Shown: positions 27,919-36,923 of the stretch, piece after piece
Layout of the letters: the number at the start of each line of letters is the position of its first letter
Position numbering within the stretch: position 1 is the stretch's first letter
From: Blautia faecis
GTDB lineage: Bacteria; Bacillota; Clostridia; Lachnospirales; Lachnospiraceae
Direction: 5' to 3'
Assembly: GCF_020554845.1 (NCBI RefSeq)
Contig: NZ_JAJCIA010000007.1
Span: forward strand, 62,001 to 126,000
DNA length: 64,000 bases
The notes under the pieces: generated by a model
Database searches by the model: none
What the model saw: the letters and a program-made list of their open reading frames with translations, nothing else
Told to the model about the DNA's origin: nothing
Made by a program: the position numbers and the translations under genes

Positions 27919-29056
27919 TAGATGTATAAATGTTGGAATTTTTGGATTTTGTAGGATCAAAGGTAATGCAGATACCTGCGCCGGATTCCATATTACTGGT
28001 GGAGGTATCCTTTGCCCCTTCTGTAAAGCAGGTTATGGTTGCGCCATCGCCAGTTTGAAGTGTGACGGTATTTGCTGTATGGCCTATAATTGTACCGCTG
28101 ACTGAGCTGGTAATTTCACGGCTTCCAAGAGAATCCGGATCATCACCGGTGACTGCTGTAACAGTAACACCATCCAGTGAATTTCCCTGAAATTGTCCAG
28201 TGCAAGTTATGGTTACATAGGAGCCTGGTGCTGTTCCACCTTTAAAGTAAGAAGGAATCTGAGACAAGTCTACATTTATTGTGCTGTCAGAGCCAGAGGG
28301 AAGAACTGTGAGTGTATTCAGGGAAATATTCTGAATTTCTGCATGAATCTGCTGTTCTTTTGCTGAGGCATCGGCAGAAACCTGTGCAGGATCTGGTGTT
28401 GGTGTTGGATCTGGAAGTGTAAGCGGATCAATATCTGAAATGCTTAGTACTTTCAGATGACTGGCATTAAGAGAAGAACTTTGGGTATTCTGACTGGAAG
28501 CAAACTTGCCTTTAAAATGAATGTATACCCATACACCGGTGCGGATGCCATTCTGATAATATTGTTCAGTTCCAGTGATTGGATAGGTGGCTGTTTTGCC
28601 TTTTTTATTTTTTATGGTAATGGTATTTGGAGTCAGACTCTGTACTTCCCCATAGGCCTTTCGTACTTCCAGCTGATTCTTTTTGTGAAAGTCGTCTACT
28701 ACTTTCAATGCTTTTACAGTGCTGGTATCCTTGTTAGAGAGCTGCCCCTCATAAATGACACTGATTTCATCTCCAGTGATCATGCCATCTTCGCATTCCA
28801 AAGTTGCTTCAGAAAGATCAAAAACGTAAGTTTGTTCCTGGCTTTCCATAGTCAGGGTGGCACCGGTGAAATCCTTAAGGGTTCCTTTGATTTCATCCAT
28901 ATAAACACGCTGTTTGGGTGTTTCTGAAGTGTTCTGTAAGGTGGTTTCACTCTGATCAGAAATAGAAGTATAGCTGGTGATCATATCACCGGCAGTACAT
29001 CCTGACAGAGAGAACAGTACCAAAGAGCCAAGTAATAGTTTTGTGAAATTTTTCAT
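27899..29056 (-). CDS. Lipoprotein of unknown function
   Basis: A 385-residue lipoprotein: signal peptide with lipobox LFSLSGC (Cys near residue 20), then repeated beta-strand units of about 70-80 residues with the recurring pattern ITIKNKKGKTATYPI / LTVLPSGSDSTINVDL / VTLQTGDGATITCF, and a Pro/Thr linker (DPTPTPDPAQ). It looks like a surface beta-domain protein. Start at ATG 29056, which overlaps the stop of the small gene upstream (ATGA); the nearby ribosome site is weak, so coupled translation is likely. Confidence 0.72.
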   Translation of the reverse strand: MKNFTKLLLGSLVLFSLSGCTAGDMITSYTSISDQSETTLQNTSETPKQRVYMDEIKGTLKDFTGATLTMESQEQTYVFDLSEATLECEDGMITGDEISVIYEGQLSNKDTSTVKALKVVDDFHKKNQLEVRKAYGEVQSLTPNTITIKNKKGKTATYPITGTEQYYQNGIRTGVWVYIHFKGKFASSQNTQSSSLNASHLKVLSISDIDPLTLPDPTPTPDPAQVSADASAKEQQIHAEIQNISLNTLTVLPSGSDSTINVDLSQIPSYFKGGTAPGSYVTITCTGQFQGNSLDGVTVTAVTGDDPDSLGSREITSSVSGTIIGHTANTVTLQTGDGATITCFTEGAKDTSTSNMESGAGICITFDPTKSKNSNIYTSIKIQDA

Positions 29057-29277
29057 TGTTGCTTTGTATCCTCCGAATCCGGAAATGGTACAGGAAGAAA
29101 ATCGAAAACCTCTCGGCAGGCATTCCATTCCTCCGAGTTATCCGGCATACGATAGCCAAGTCCTGTACATTCTGTAGTAGCATTTGTATTCATGTAATTA
29201 TTATAAAAAACATTGTAAGGATTCTGTAGTGGCGGCTGTTTTTGGCAAGATGATTTGTTTGTGGATTTTATACTCAT
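29053..29277 (-). CDS. Small protein of unknown function, coupled to lipoprotein gene
   Basis: A 74-residue hydrophilic protein (MSIKSTNKSSC...) with a good AAGGAGTG site and a stop that overlaps the lipoprotein start. It is Asn/Tyr/Pro-rich with no signal peptide or membrane segment. I do not recognise the family. Spacing and coupling support expression. Confidence 0.6.
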   Translation of the reverse strand: MSIKSTNKSSCQKQPPLQNPYNVFYNNYMNTNATTECTGLGYRMPDNSEEWNACREVFDFLPVPFPDSEDTKQQ

Positions 29278-29370
29278 AGAAACACTCCTTTTTGTCAAAT
29301 ATTTTTCCTATATAAGGGAAGATATTCTTAGAATATGCGAAAAAGAGGAGAGTATGCACAAACATTTGTC

Positions 29371-29388
29371 AGTGAACAGTAACGATTA
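29371..29388. repeat. Family A end fragment
   Basis: AGTGAACAGTAACGATTA matches the right end of the full family A element, and its extension ACGATTA also occurs at 49685-49702. Confidence 0.5.
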
Positions 29389-29421
29389 ATTTATTTATGT
29401 GAATATTATAACAAATACATA

Positions 29422-29449
29422 TTGAAATTTCTATATTTTGTGCTATAAT
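29422..29449 (+). promoter_or_regulatory. Promoter of folT with extended -10
   Basis: TTGAAA, 16-base spacer, TATAAT preceded by TGC (extended -10). It places the transcript start about ten bases before the riboswitch. Confidence 0.75.
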
Positions 29450-29465
29450 CATTTTAAATAAATAA

Positions 29466-29569
29466 TAGCGAAGTAGGAATTTATGCGTCAAGTGTTCATT
29501 GGCTGGGGAGTCGCCGTGAAACGAAAAGCAGCAGGACTGTTTACGATATATTTTCCGCACCCGTTGCTA
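29466..29569 (+). promoter_or_regulatory. Tetrahydrofolate (THF) riboswitch, class I
   Basis: The leader follows the class I THF aptamer order: AGTAG near the 5' strand, GCGTCAAGTG, a stem UUCA..GGC / GCC.UGAA closing a loop TGGGGAGTC, then AACGAA, and a late CCGCACC. The reference aptamer I recall has AGUAG, GCGUUAAGUG, a loop with GGGAUGUCG, AACGAA and CCGCUCC in the same order. An outer stem TAGCGA / TTGCTA (29466-29471 and 29564-29569) closes the domain. Downstream, CATAATG (29586-29592) can pair with CATTATG (29634-29640), which abuts the GGAGGTG ribosome site, a plausible translation switch. Confidence 0.72.
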
Positions 29570-29654
29570 CATGTGAGAACATCTCATAATGTGGAGGGAT
29601 TATTATTTATGGTAACTACTCTGTTATTTTAATCATTATGGAGGTGTTTTTTTT

Positions 29655-30215
29655 ATGCGTAAAAACAAACAGACATGGAGTGTTAAGACTCTTGTATTCC
29701 TTGCACTGCTGGTAGCAATCCAGCTTGTGCTGTCACGCGTTCTGGTAATTGATCTTGGTGTATATCGAATTACATTGGGAACTGTCGCCACTGTATTGGC
29801 AGGTCTTTGGATGGGACCTGTAGCTGGTGGTGTAGAAGGTGCTGTTGCCGATATCATTGGATGTTTTATGAAAGGCTATGGAGTTAATCCACTGATTACT
29901 TTATCAGCAGTTGCCTGGGGTGTGATCCCCGGACTGGCTGGAAAACTAATGGCTGAAAAGAACAGAAAAGTAAAGACTGTTGTTATGTGTGTCGCAATTG
30001 CAGTCTCTGGCGTAGTGGGAACACTTGGACTGACCACTGCAGGATTGGTAATGATCGGAGCAAACTTCTATGCAATTATGCCAGGACGTCTTGTACAGTT
30101 TGCAATCATGACTCCAATCTACTGCGTACTTACCAGTCTTCTTTATTTCAGCCCGCTTACAGGCATGGTTGTAGGAAACATAAGACCTGCTAAGCTGGAG
30201 AAGAAGACCGTATAA
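29655..30215 (+). CDS. folT: Folate-specific ECF transporter S component FolT
   Basis: A 186-residue integral membrane protein with about six segments, the substrate-binding subunit of an energy-coupling-factor transporter. The segment LGTVATVLAGLWMGPVAGGV and EGAVADIIG matches folate S components (LxGPxxGGxxGxxADxIG pattern). The THF riboswitch in the leader supports the folate call. No energising EcfA/EcfT module lies nearby, as is usual for group II transporters. GGAGGTG ribosome site. Confidence 0.83.
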   Translation: MRKNKQTWSVKTLVFLALLVAIQLVLSRVLVIDLGVYRITLGTVATVLAGLWMGPVAGGVEGAVADIIGCFMKGYGVNPLITLSAVAWGVIPGLAGKLMAEKNRKVKTVVMCVAIAVSGVVGTLGLTTAGLVMIGANFYAIMPGRLVQFAIMTPIYCVLTSLLYFSPLTGMVVGNIRPAKLEKKTV

Positions 30216-30364
30216 ATGGCAGCAGTCCAGGAGCTGAATTATATACAAAACCCCAAATTAAATAATATGGCATAAGATGGATTATGAAGCAATGTACTTA
30301 CTGGAAAGTTGATTGTTTGAGAAATCAACTTGTTGAATAAGTCAAAAAATACGATTCCCAAATA

Positions 30365-30405
30365 AAAGGCTGTGATCAGGATAAACACTGATCGCAGCCT
30401 TTTTT
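30365..30405. terminator. Bidirectional terminator between folT and the GNAT gene
   Basis: A 15-base stem AAAGGCTGTGATCAG / CTGATCGCAGCCTTT with one wobble, flanked by T runs on the plus strand and A runs on the left, so it can stop both convergent transcripts. Confidence 0.88.
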
Positions 30406-30425
30406 AAACATGCTCTGAAAAGTTT

Positions 30426-31181
30426 TCAGTTTGTATGTGTCTGAACCCGGAACCAATAGGTGTAGAGATAATGAAGTCCAAGTGATTCATAAAGATTACG
30501 TGCTGGAGTGTTTCCCTCTACTACCTGAAGATAGGCCTTAGTTGCGCCTTTCTTTTTTCCTTCTTTTAGAAGTGCAGTACAAATCTGACGAGCATAACCC
30601 TTGTGTCTGAAATCTTCGCGAACATGGATAGCGTACAATCCAATATAATTTCGATCCAGAATGCCAAGCCCGGTTGCAATAATTTTTCCGTTACTCCAGA
30701 TGGAGGCGCATACGGTGTCTTTTACGATGGCATGATACATGGATGGAACTACAGCACGGTGAACAGGATTAATGGTGCCTTTCAGATCAAAAAGACTTTC
30801 AATCCAAATATCTGGAATATCGTCAGTAAGAGTTACCTGATCGCAAGGCGCAGAAAGATCTGCTCCATCCAGTGAGGCTGCCATAACATTTGTTGTATGC
30901 TGGATTTCGTAGTTGCGGTTTTCCAGAAGATAATCAAAATCCGGAGAAACCAGAGGACTGATCTTAAAAATTGCAGGGCTGCCCAGTCGGGCATACTCTG
31001 CTTCGCAGAAAGAAACCTTTTCCCTCCAGGAAAGGGTAGAAGTTCCGAACTGCTCCACACTGTTTGTTCTATGTGTATAAAAATAGGAAAAACGGAGAAT
31101 CCATCCATCATAAAGCTCCATTTTATGGGAGGGCCATGCATTTAGTGACATATCTTCAATTTCTTTAATGATTTTATCCAT
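30426..31181 (-). CDS. GNAT-family N-acetyltransferase
   Basis: A 251-residue protein. The C-terminal GNAT fold has the acetyl-CoA loop VREDFRHKGYARQICTALL (R-x-x-G-x-A form) and the late strand AYLQVVEGNTPARNLYESLG. The N-terminal half (about 1-120) is a divergent second GNAT-like region. The acceptor is unknown. Start at MDKIIKEIED after AGAAGG. Confidence 0.86.
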   Translation of the reverse strand: MDKIIKEIEDMSLNAWPSHKMELYDGWILRFSYFYTHRTNSVEQFGTSTLSWREKVSFCEAEYARLGSPAIFKISPLVSPDFDYLLENRNYEIQHTTNVMAASLDGADLSAPCDQVTLTDDIPDIWIESLFDLKGTINPVHRAVVPSMYHAIVKDTVCASIWSNGKIIATGLGILDRNYIGLYAIHVREDFRHKGYARQICTALLKEGKKKGATKAYLQVVEGNTPARNLYESLGLHYLYTYWFRVQTHTN

Positions 31182-31273
31182 AAAAAAACCTTCTTTTATA
31201 AGTTTAGGGTCATTATACATAATTGTATCCAGCAATGCAACTGAAAATAGTCTGTTATAAGACAGATTGCTTT

Positions 31274-31310
31274 TTACACATCTTGCAGAAAGCCTTTTTC
31301 AAACACGCTC
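31274..31310. repeat. Family B right-arm fragment
   Basis: ACACATCTTGCAGAAAGCC then TTTTTCAAACACGCTC matches the right arm of family B, and runs straight into the family C element. Confidence 0.6.
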
Positions 31311-31473
31311 TAGTACATCGTTTCGTAAATAACTATACCAATCGCGTAGGATGTGAATTCGAGTGTGCAGGTATAAAAACGCAGGCGTAGCGGGCTACGC
31401 CGAGGCTTTTATACCTGTGCAATCGGATTCACAGACAAGTGAGTGGTATAGTTATTTCGAAAACGATGTACTA
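31311..31473. mobile_element. Family C inverted-repeat element
   Basis: A 163-base near-palindrome. The ends are TAGTACATCGTTT...AAATAACTATACCA (31311-31340) and TGGTATAGTTATTT...AAACGATGTACTA (31444-31473). Inside, CAGGTATAAAA pairs with TTTTATACCTG, and GGCGTAG-CGGG-CTACGCC forms a tight hairpin. The transcript would fold into one long rod. Its last three bases are the stop codon of the SGNH gene. Confidence 0.7.
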
Positions 31474-32091
31474 GTACGGTGAATAGCCGCAAATTAATTT
31501 ATACAATCTGTCTGCCAGAAATTTTTGTCCCTGCTCAGTAAGGTGAATCCCATCTGTAGTAATTTCTGAATATCCATAACGACGCGCCTTTTCATTCAAT
31601 TCCTCATGCAATGTAAGATAAGAAATTTGAAACTGTTCTGATAGCTGGTGGATCATTTGTGATATTTTCTGGCGAAAAGGAAGCCAGGTTCTATAACAGG
31701 CAGGCCAGGGAAAAAGAAAAGGCTCCATTAAAATAATGCGCGAGTTCGATTTTGCTAATATTGTTATAAGATCTGCATAGCATTTGTAAAAAGAAAAAAG
31801 CATATTCCTCTGCTGAAACGGTGTTCTGTCCGTATTCATTATTAATCCAATATCATTAATTCCGATTAAAATTGTTATAATATCACTTGTAAAATCAGAA
31901 TCACCCTGAATTCTCTGCAGAAGTCTGTTTATAGTAAAGCCGTCAGTGCCATAATTGCGTACCTGATAGTCTGAGCCGTCCCTTTTAAGACAGTCTGACA
32001 GCATTTTTACATAGCCATTGCCAAGGAAATCTCTGGAAAAGCAGTGTTCACAATCGGTGATGCTGTCACCAAGACATGTTAATATTGTCAT
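31471..32091 (-). CDS. SGNH/GDSL hydrolase
   Basis: A 206-residue esterase-type protein with block I GDSIT (nucleophile Ser), block III GINDIG and block V DGIHLTEQG (Asp/His pair). There is no signal peptide, so it should act inside the cell on an unknown ester. Start at MTILTCLGDS after GGAGG. The stop codon lies in the end of a family C element. Confidence 0.87.
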   Translation of the reverse strand: MTILTCLGDSITDCEHCFSRDFLGNGYVKMLSDCLKRDGSDYQVRNYGTDGFTINRLLQRIQGDSDFTSDIITILIGINDIGLIMNTDRTPFQQRNMLFSFYKCYADLITILAKSNSRIILMEPFLFPWPACYRTWLPFRQKISQMIHQLSEQFQISYLTLHEELNEKARRYGYSEITTDGIHLTEQGQKFLADRLYKLICGYSPY

Positions 32092-32169
32092 AATTTTACC
32101 TCCGTTAATATTATACTGCAAGAACAAAAAGGTTTATAGTTTTTTTAGAAAAATTTGTAAAAAAAAGAC

Positions 32170-32198
32170 TGGACAAATGGAGATAGAGCACCTATAAT
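32170..32198 (+). promoter_or_regulatory. Promoter of the Tad pilus operon
   Basis: TGGACA, 17-base spacer, TATAAT, about 165 bases before the first pilus gene. The leader between includes a family B fragment. Confidence 0.55.
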
Positions 32199-32275
32199 AA
32201 GACTCACCAGAAGTCATCTGGTATCGAAGGTCATCTTTTCAGATCGACTATTCCCTATTCTACGAAAGATAAAAT

Positions 32276-32302
32276 ACAGGAAGCCTTTCTCAAACAGGCT
32301 CT
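32276..32302. repeat. Family B end fragment
   Basis: AGGAAGCCTTTCTCAAACAG then GCTCT is a diverged copy of the family B right end, in the leader of the Tad operon. Confidence 0.45.
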
Positions 32303-32365
32303 AAAATACTTCAAGATAGCCTCCTGTTATTAGTAAACCTATGTAAAAGAAGGGATGGTACGTCT

Positions 32366-32875
32366 ATGCTTTTTTACAGAATATTTCCTGCTATAGCGGC
32401 AGGCTGCGCCGCTCTGATGGATATTCAGAGAGCGAAGGTAGACAATGGCTGGCTGCTTTTTTGTGTATTGGTCAGTTTGTTTACGCGAATATGGAAAATA
32501 GATGTTAGCAGTCTCGGATCTTGGATATGCGGTCTGCTGGTACCGATACTGATTCTGGGGATTTTATTCATATTCAGAATGCTGGGAGCCGGAGACATCA
32601 AGCTCTTGAGTGTTATTGGAAGCATGATCGGACCGACGAAAATTCTCAATTGCATTTCCTATTCCTTTCTGATTGGAGCTGTCATATCAGCTGCTCTTAT
32701 GATTTCAAGCGGCATTGTCTGCCAGCGAATTCTTTACTTATTACATTACATCAGTGTTTATTTCAAAACAGGAAAAAGAGAACCCTATTACAAAAGCGGT
32801 ATGCCGTTGGAAAACTTTCATTTCACAGTTCCTATATTTTTAAGTGCATTGCTTTATGCGGGAGGTGTCTATTGA
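32366..32875 (+). CDS. Type IV prepilin peptidase (A24, TadV/CpaA-like)
   Basis: A 169-residue membrane aspartic protease that trims pilin leader peptides. The catalytic Asp residues lie in MDIQRAKVDN and the GxGD motif GAGDIKLLS. About six membrane segments. First gene of the pilus operon. A second peptidase of this family occurs at 39.6 kb. Confidence 0.87.
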   Translation: MLFYRIFPAIAAGCAALMDIQRAKVDNGWLLFCVLVSLFTRIWKIDVSSLGSWICGLLVPILILGILFIFRMLGAGDIKLLSVIGSMIGPTKILNCISYSFLIGAVISAALMISSGIVCQRILYLLHYISVYFKTGKREPYYKSGMPLENFHFTVPIFLSALLYAGGVY

Positions 32876-33885
32876 AGAAGAATATTTTTGCTGTCTGTGA
32901 TCTTGAGGTGGATTATGCCTTGAATTTTATGGATTATCTTAATCATAAGAAAAATATCCCATTTGAGATTCAGGCATTTACCAACGTAGAGAGTCTGATC
33001 GCCTATGGGAAAATGAATCACATAGAGTTGCTGCTGATTTCCCAGAAGGCTATGTGCCGTCAGGTGCAGGAATTGGAAATTGGTAAAATTGTTATACTTT
33101 CGGAAGGCGTGCACCCACCGGATCTGGACCGTTATCCAAGTGTGTATAAATATCAGGCCTCTTCAGATGTTGTGCGGGAAGTGATGGCGTGTTACGGAGC
33201 CGAGAAAGCAGTAGCTCCGGCTGTTTTTCCTGTACTGAAAAAGACCACGGAAATTTATGCAGTATATTCTCCGTTGGGGCGCTGCCTGAAAACATCGTTT
33301 GCACTTACATTAGGACAGATTCTGGCAAAAGAAAGAGCTGTTCTTTATCTGAATCTGGAGGAATACTCCGGCTTTGAAGAAATGTTGGGAAAAGGGTTCG
33401 CGCAGAATTTAAGTGACCTTCTTTATTTTGTACGGCAGGAAAATGGAAATCTGATTTATAAGATGAACAGTATGGTACAGACAATAAACAATCTGGATTT
33501 CATTCCGCCTGTACGTACGCCAGAGGACATACGAGGAACTGCATGGGAAGATTGGGAAAAACTGATACAGGAGATTGTACTTCACAGTAATTACGAATTT
33601 GTGATTCTGGATATTGGAGGGGCAGTAGATGGGACTTTTCAAGTTCTGGATATGTGCCGGAAAATTTATATGCCAGTGCTGTCTGATCCGGTATCCATAT
33701 CCAAGATTTCCCAATTCGAAAACCTGGTAAGAATCTGGGATTATCCGCAGATTCTTACCAGAACTGTAAAGGTACGCCCGCCTTTTCATGGAGGAAATGT
33801 GGCACCGGAGAATTATATTGAAGGGCTGCTGTGGAGTGAACTTGGAGATTATGTCAGGGAAATTCTGAGAAAGGAAAAGGAATGA
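32872..33885 (+). CDS. TadZ/CpaE-like pilus localisation ATPase
   Basis: A 337-residue protein. The first 120 residues form an atypical receiver-like domain (KNIFAVCDLEVDYALNFMDY) and the rest a MinD/ParA-like ATPase. Its P-loop YSPLGRCLKTSFAL is degenerate: Leu replaces the Gly before Lys-Thr. I chose the TTG at 32872, after GGAGG and overlapping the previous stop (TTGA). TadZ proteins place the pilus machine at the pole. Confidence 0.78.
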   Translation: MKKNIFAVCDLEVDYALNFMDYLNHKKNIPFEIQAFTNVESLIAYGKMNHIELLLISQKAMCRQVQELEIGKIVILSEGVHPPDLDRYPSVYKYQASSDVVREVMACYGAEKAVAPAVFPVLKKTTEIYAVYSPLGRCLKTSFALTLGQILAKERAVLYLNLEEYSGFEEMLGKGFAQNLSDLLYFVRQENGNLIYKMNSMVQTINNLDFIPPVRTPEDIRGTAWEDWEKLIQEIVLHSNYEFVILDIGGAVDGTFQVLDMCRKIYMPVLSDPVSISKISQFENLVRIWDYPQILTRTVKVRPPFHGGNVAPENYIEGLLWSELGDYVREILRKEKE

Positions 33886-35075
33886 GTCAGGAAATCTTTC
33901 GCAAACTGAGACAAATGCTCATGGAGAAGCTGGATGTTTACCGGGAACTTACAGACCAGGAAATTCTGGAAACGATTGATGAGCTGATCGTAAACACTCT
34001 GCGGGAATCAGGAGTGAGCCTGAAAGAAAAAGTGCAGCTTCGCCAGGAACTGTTTTATTCCGTCAGGAAGCTTGATGTATTACAGGAATTGATCGAAGAT
34101 GAAACTGTAACTGAGATTATGGTGAATGGTCCGGATTCTATTTTTGTAGAACGAAAAGGAAAACTGACAAGGTGGCCGAAGTCTTTTACAGATCAGGAAA
34201 AGCTGGAGGATGTGATACAACAGATAGTGGGAAAATGCAATCGCATTGTGAATGAATCATCTCCTATAGTAGATGCCAGACTGGAAAATGGCGCCAGAGT
34301 CAATGTGGTTGTGGCTCCGGTAGCATTAAATGGTCCAATTCTGACAATAAGACGTTTTCCGGATACTCCAATTACAATGGAAAAGCTGATTGAACTGGGA
34401 AGTATAACTCCAGAGTGCGCGTCCTTTTTGGAAAAACTGGTAAGGGCCCGGTATTCAATTGTAATTGGCGGAGGAACGGGAAGTGGGAAGACCACATTCC
34501 TGGGGGCTTTGTCAGAGTACATACCAAAAGATGAACGGATTATCACTATTGAGGACAATGCAGAACTGAAGCTTCAAGGGATTGCAAATCTGGTGCGCCT
34601 TGAAGCCCGGACAGCGACCATAAACGGAGCACCGGGAGTAAGTATAAGAGATCTTATTAAGTCTGCACTTCGTATGAGACCGGATCGAATAATCGTAGGA
34701 GAAGTACGGGGTGGGGAAGCTATGGATATGCTTCAGGCACTGAACACCGGGCATGAAGGCAGTCTTGGAACAGCTCATGCAAACAGTTGCCGTGATATGC
34801 TGGCCAGACTGGAAATAATGACATTGATGGCGGAACTGGATCTGCCGCTTCAGGCGGTAAGAAGGCAGATCGCCTCTGGCGTGGATATTCTGGTGCATCT
34901 GGGACGTATGCGCGATAAATCAAGAAAACTTCTGGAAGTTTCAGAAGTATGTGCGTATGCGGATGGTGAAATCAGGATACAACCATTGTATCAATGGCAG
35001 GATGGGTGTGGTCTGGTGCCTGTGGAGCCTCTCCTGCACAGAGAAAAACTGGAACGGGCGGGGGTGAAATTATGA
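33882..35075 (+). CDS. tadA: TadA/CpaF secretion ATPase
   Basis: A 397-residue hexameric ATPase that powers pilus assembly. Walker A is GGGTGSGKTTFLGAL; the Asp and His boxes and VGEVRGGEAMDMLQALNTGH follow, then GSLGTAHANS. The N-terminal helical region (1-90) is typical of CpaF. It overlaps both neighbours by four bases. Confidence 0.95.
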   Translation: MSQEIFRKLRQMLMEKLDVYRELTDQEILETIDELIVNTLRESGVSLKEKVQLRQELFYSVRKLDVLQELIEDETVTEIMVNGPDSIFVERKGKLTRWPKSFTDQEKLEDVIQQIVGKCNRIVNESSPIVDARLENGARVNVVVAPVALNGPILTIRRFPDTPITMEKLIELGSITPECASFLEKLVRARYSIVIGGGTGSGKTTFLGALSEYIPKDERIITIEDNAELKLQGIANLVRLEARTATINGAPGVSIRDLIKSALRMRPDRIIVGEVRGGEAMDMLQALNTGHEGSLGTAHANSCRDMLARLEIMTLMAELDLPLQAVRRQIASGVDILVHLGRMRDKSRKLLEVSEVCAYADGEIRIQPLYQWQDGCGLVPVEPLLHREKLERAGVKL

Positions 35076-35824
35076 TCAGGCAGAAAGTTGATTATGGAAA
35101 ATACAGATATTCTCAGAAAGAAATTTTAAAATATATAGGAGAAAGTGCAGCATTGTGTGGTGCTGTAGATTATTTGTTCTATCAAACACCTTGGGTAATG
35201 TTACTTGTGGTTCCGGTTTCTGTGTTCTTTCTGAAGTGGAAGAAGAAACAGATGATCAGAGAAAGAAAACGGCGCCTTAATTATCAGTTTCGGGATGCAT
35301 TGAATTCTATGAGTGTGGCGGTACAGGCTGGATATTCTGTGGAAAATGCAGTTTCTGCCTGTGTGCGTGATCTAGAGCAGCTATATCCGAAGAATGAAGA
35401 TATTGTAGCTGAATTTCGTTATATAGAGACACAACAGAGAGTGAGTGTGCCGGTAGAAGAATTATTTCTGGATCTTGGGCAGCGCTGTAAGGTTGAGGAT
35501 ATTGAAAACTTTGCTTCAGTTTTGTATACAGCAAAAAGAAGCGGTGGTGATCTTGGAAATGTAATTCAGAAAGTGGCTCGAATGCTGGGCGATAAGATTG
35601 ATGTAAAAAAAGAAATTGAAGCGACTCTGGCTGCGAAGAAGTCGGAACAGATGATCATGAGTCTTATGCCGGCAGGAATTATTCTTTATCTGCAGCTGGC
35701 ATCACCGGGATTTCTGGATATTCTCTACGGAAATCCATTTGGAATCTGTGCAATGACAGTCTGTCTTACAGTATATGGAGCTGCTTACTGGATGGGGAAA
35801 AGAATTGTGGAAATCGAGGTGTAG
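35072..35824 (+). CDS. tadB: TadB-like pilus platform protein
   Basis: A 250-residue membrane protein with a T2SSF domain (FRDALNSMSVAVQAGYSVEN) and membrane segments at both ends. I chose the ATG at 35072, which overlaps the tadA stop, rather than an upstream frame. It should form the membrane platform with TadC. Confidence 0.87.
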   Translation: MIRQKVDYGKYRYSQKEILKYIGESAALCGAVDYLFYQTPWVMLLVVPVSVFFLKWKKKQMIRERKRRLNYQFRDALNSMSVAVQAGYSVENAVSACVRDLEQLYPKNEDIVAEFRYIETQQRVSVPVEELFLDLGQRCKVEDIENFASVLYTAKRSGGDLGNVIQKVARMLGDKIDVKKEIEATLAAKKSEQMIMSLMPAGIILYLQLASPGFLDILYGNPFGICAMTVCLTVYGAAYWMGKRIVEIEV

Positions 35825-35827
35825 TTG

Positions 35828-36844
35828 ATGTGGCTCCATATTGTCATTTTTGTTATATTATTGCTTTTGACCGTATGCAGTACTTTAGGTTGGATCCATG
35901 TAGAAAACATTGGTACGGTAAAAGGCAGAAAGATGTTTCTTGTGGTTGCTCTGGCAGGAAATATAACAGGAGGACTGCTGACTTGGACAAAAGGTGGCGG
36001 ACAGGTATTTGAAGACGGTTATGAGTTGAAAAAGGAGGAAAATGCTTATGAAGAAAAATTTATGGTATCCGTGGAAGGAGAAGAAACAGGCAGTGTCTAT
36101 GTACAGATCCCGGAAAAAGAACTGGAAAAGGAAGATACCGGGCAGCCGGAAGTGTTGACGAAAGAGGAAGACGAAGAACAGAAGCTTTTGGAATTTGTAG
36201 CAAATTATAACAGCGAACTGGAAGACTCTGAGTATTATTATCTTCCATCTGACTGGGAAGGAAGAAAACTGGAGTGGAAAATACCTTATGATACTACCGG
36301 AAACATGTTGGCAGCAATTTTCCTTGCAGCAGCATTTGTCATGATTGTTATAATTGCGCGAGAAGAGCAGAAAGCCAGAACGAAAAGATATGAAGAACTG
36401 ATGATGGACTATCCGGGACTGATTATGAAGTTTACCTTGTTGGTGCAGGCTGGAATGACTGTTCGAAATACGTTTAGGAAGATGGCTTCGGATTATAAAA
36501 ACAAAAATGAAAAACGTATTGCATATGAAGAGCTTGTTACTGCCTGCCATGAAATGGAGAGTGGAATTTCAGAAATGGAAGCCTATCGCCGCTTTGGTGA
36601 AAGGTGCGGACATGTAAAGTATAAAACATTTGCAACATTATTGATCCAGAATCTTCAGAAGGGCAGCCGTCATATGGGAGAAATGCTGGAAAAAGAATCT
36701 GTGGAAGCCTGGGATGACAGGAAAAGAAAAGCAAAAGTTCAAGGAGAAGCGGCAACTACCAAATTGTTATTTCCAATGATACTGATGCTGGGCGTTGTAA
36801 TGGCTATTGTTATGCTGCCGGCCTGTCTGTCCTTTTATGGATAA
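35828..36844 (+). CDS. tadC: TadC-like pilus platform protein
   Basis: A 338-residue protein with a T2SSF domain (LIMKFTLLVQAGMTVRNTFR). Unlike TadC of Proteobacteria, an acidic soluble region of about 110 residues (about 55-160, rich in Glu/Lys) lies between the N-terminal segments and the core. Start at ATG 35828; a TTG three bases earlier is possible. Confidence 0.84.
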   Translation: MWLHIVIFVILLLLTVCSTLGWIHVENIGTVKGRKMFLVVALAGNITGGLLTWTKGGGQVFEDGYELKKEENAYEEKFMVSVEGEETGSVYVQIPEKELEKEDTGQPEVLTKEEDEEQKLLEFVANYNSELEDSEYYYLPSDWEGRKLEWKIPYDTTGNMLAAIFLAAAFVMIVIIAREEQKARTKRYEELMMDYPGLIMKFTLLVQAGMTVRNTFRKMASDYKNKNEKRIAYEELVTACHEMESGISEMEAYRRFGERCGHVKYKTFATLLIQNLQKGSRHMGEMLEKESVEAWDDRKRKAKVQGEAATTKLLFPMILMLGVVMAIVMLPACLSFYG

Positions 36845-36923
36845 ATCCAATCCGGAGGCCGATTTTCATATTTAAAAAGAAAAGTGCCAAAGGAAATTTT
36901 TCAGGCTGAGGGAGGTGAGAAAT

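Noticed and set aside
29466..29569. ZTP or TPP riboswitch instead of THF
   Set aside because: The TPP signature (CTGAGA, ACCTGATCTGG-like) and the ZTP 3' block (CCGCCTGGGC-like) are absent; block order fits THF better.
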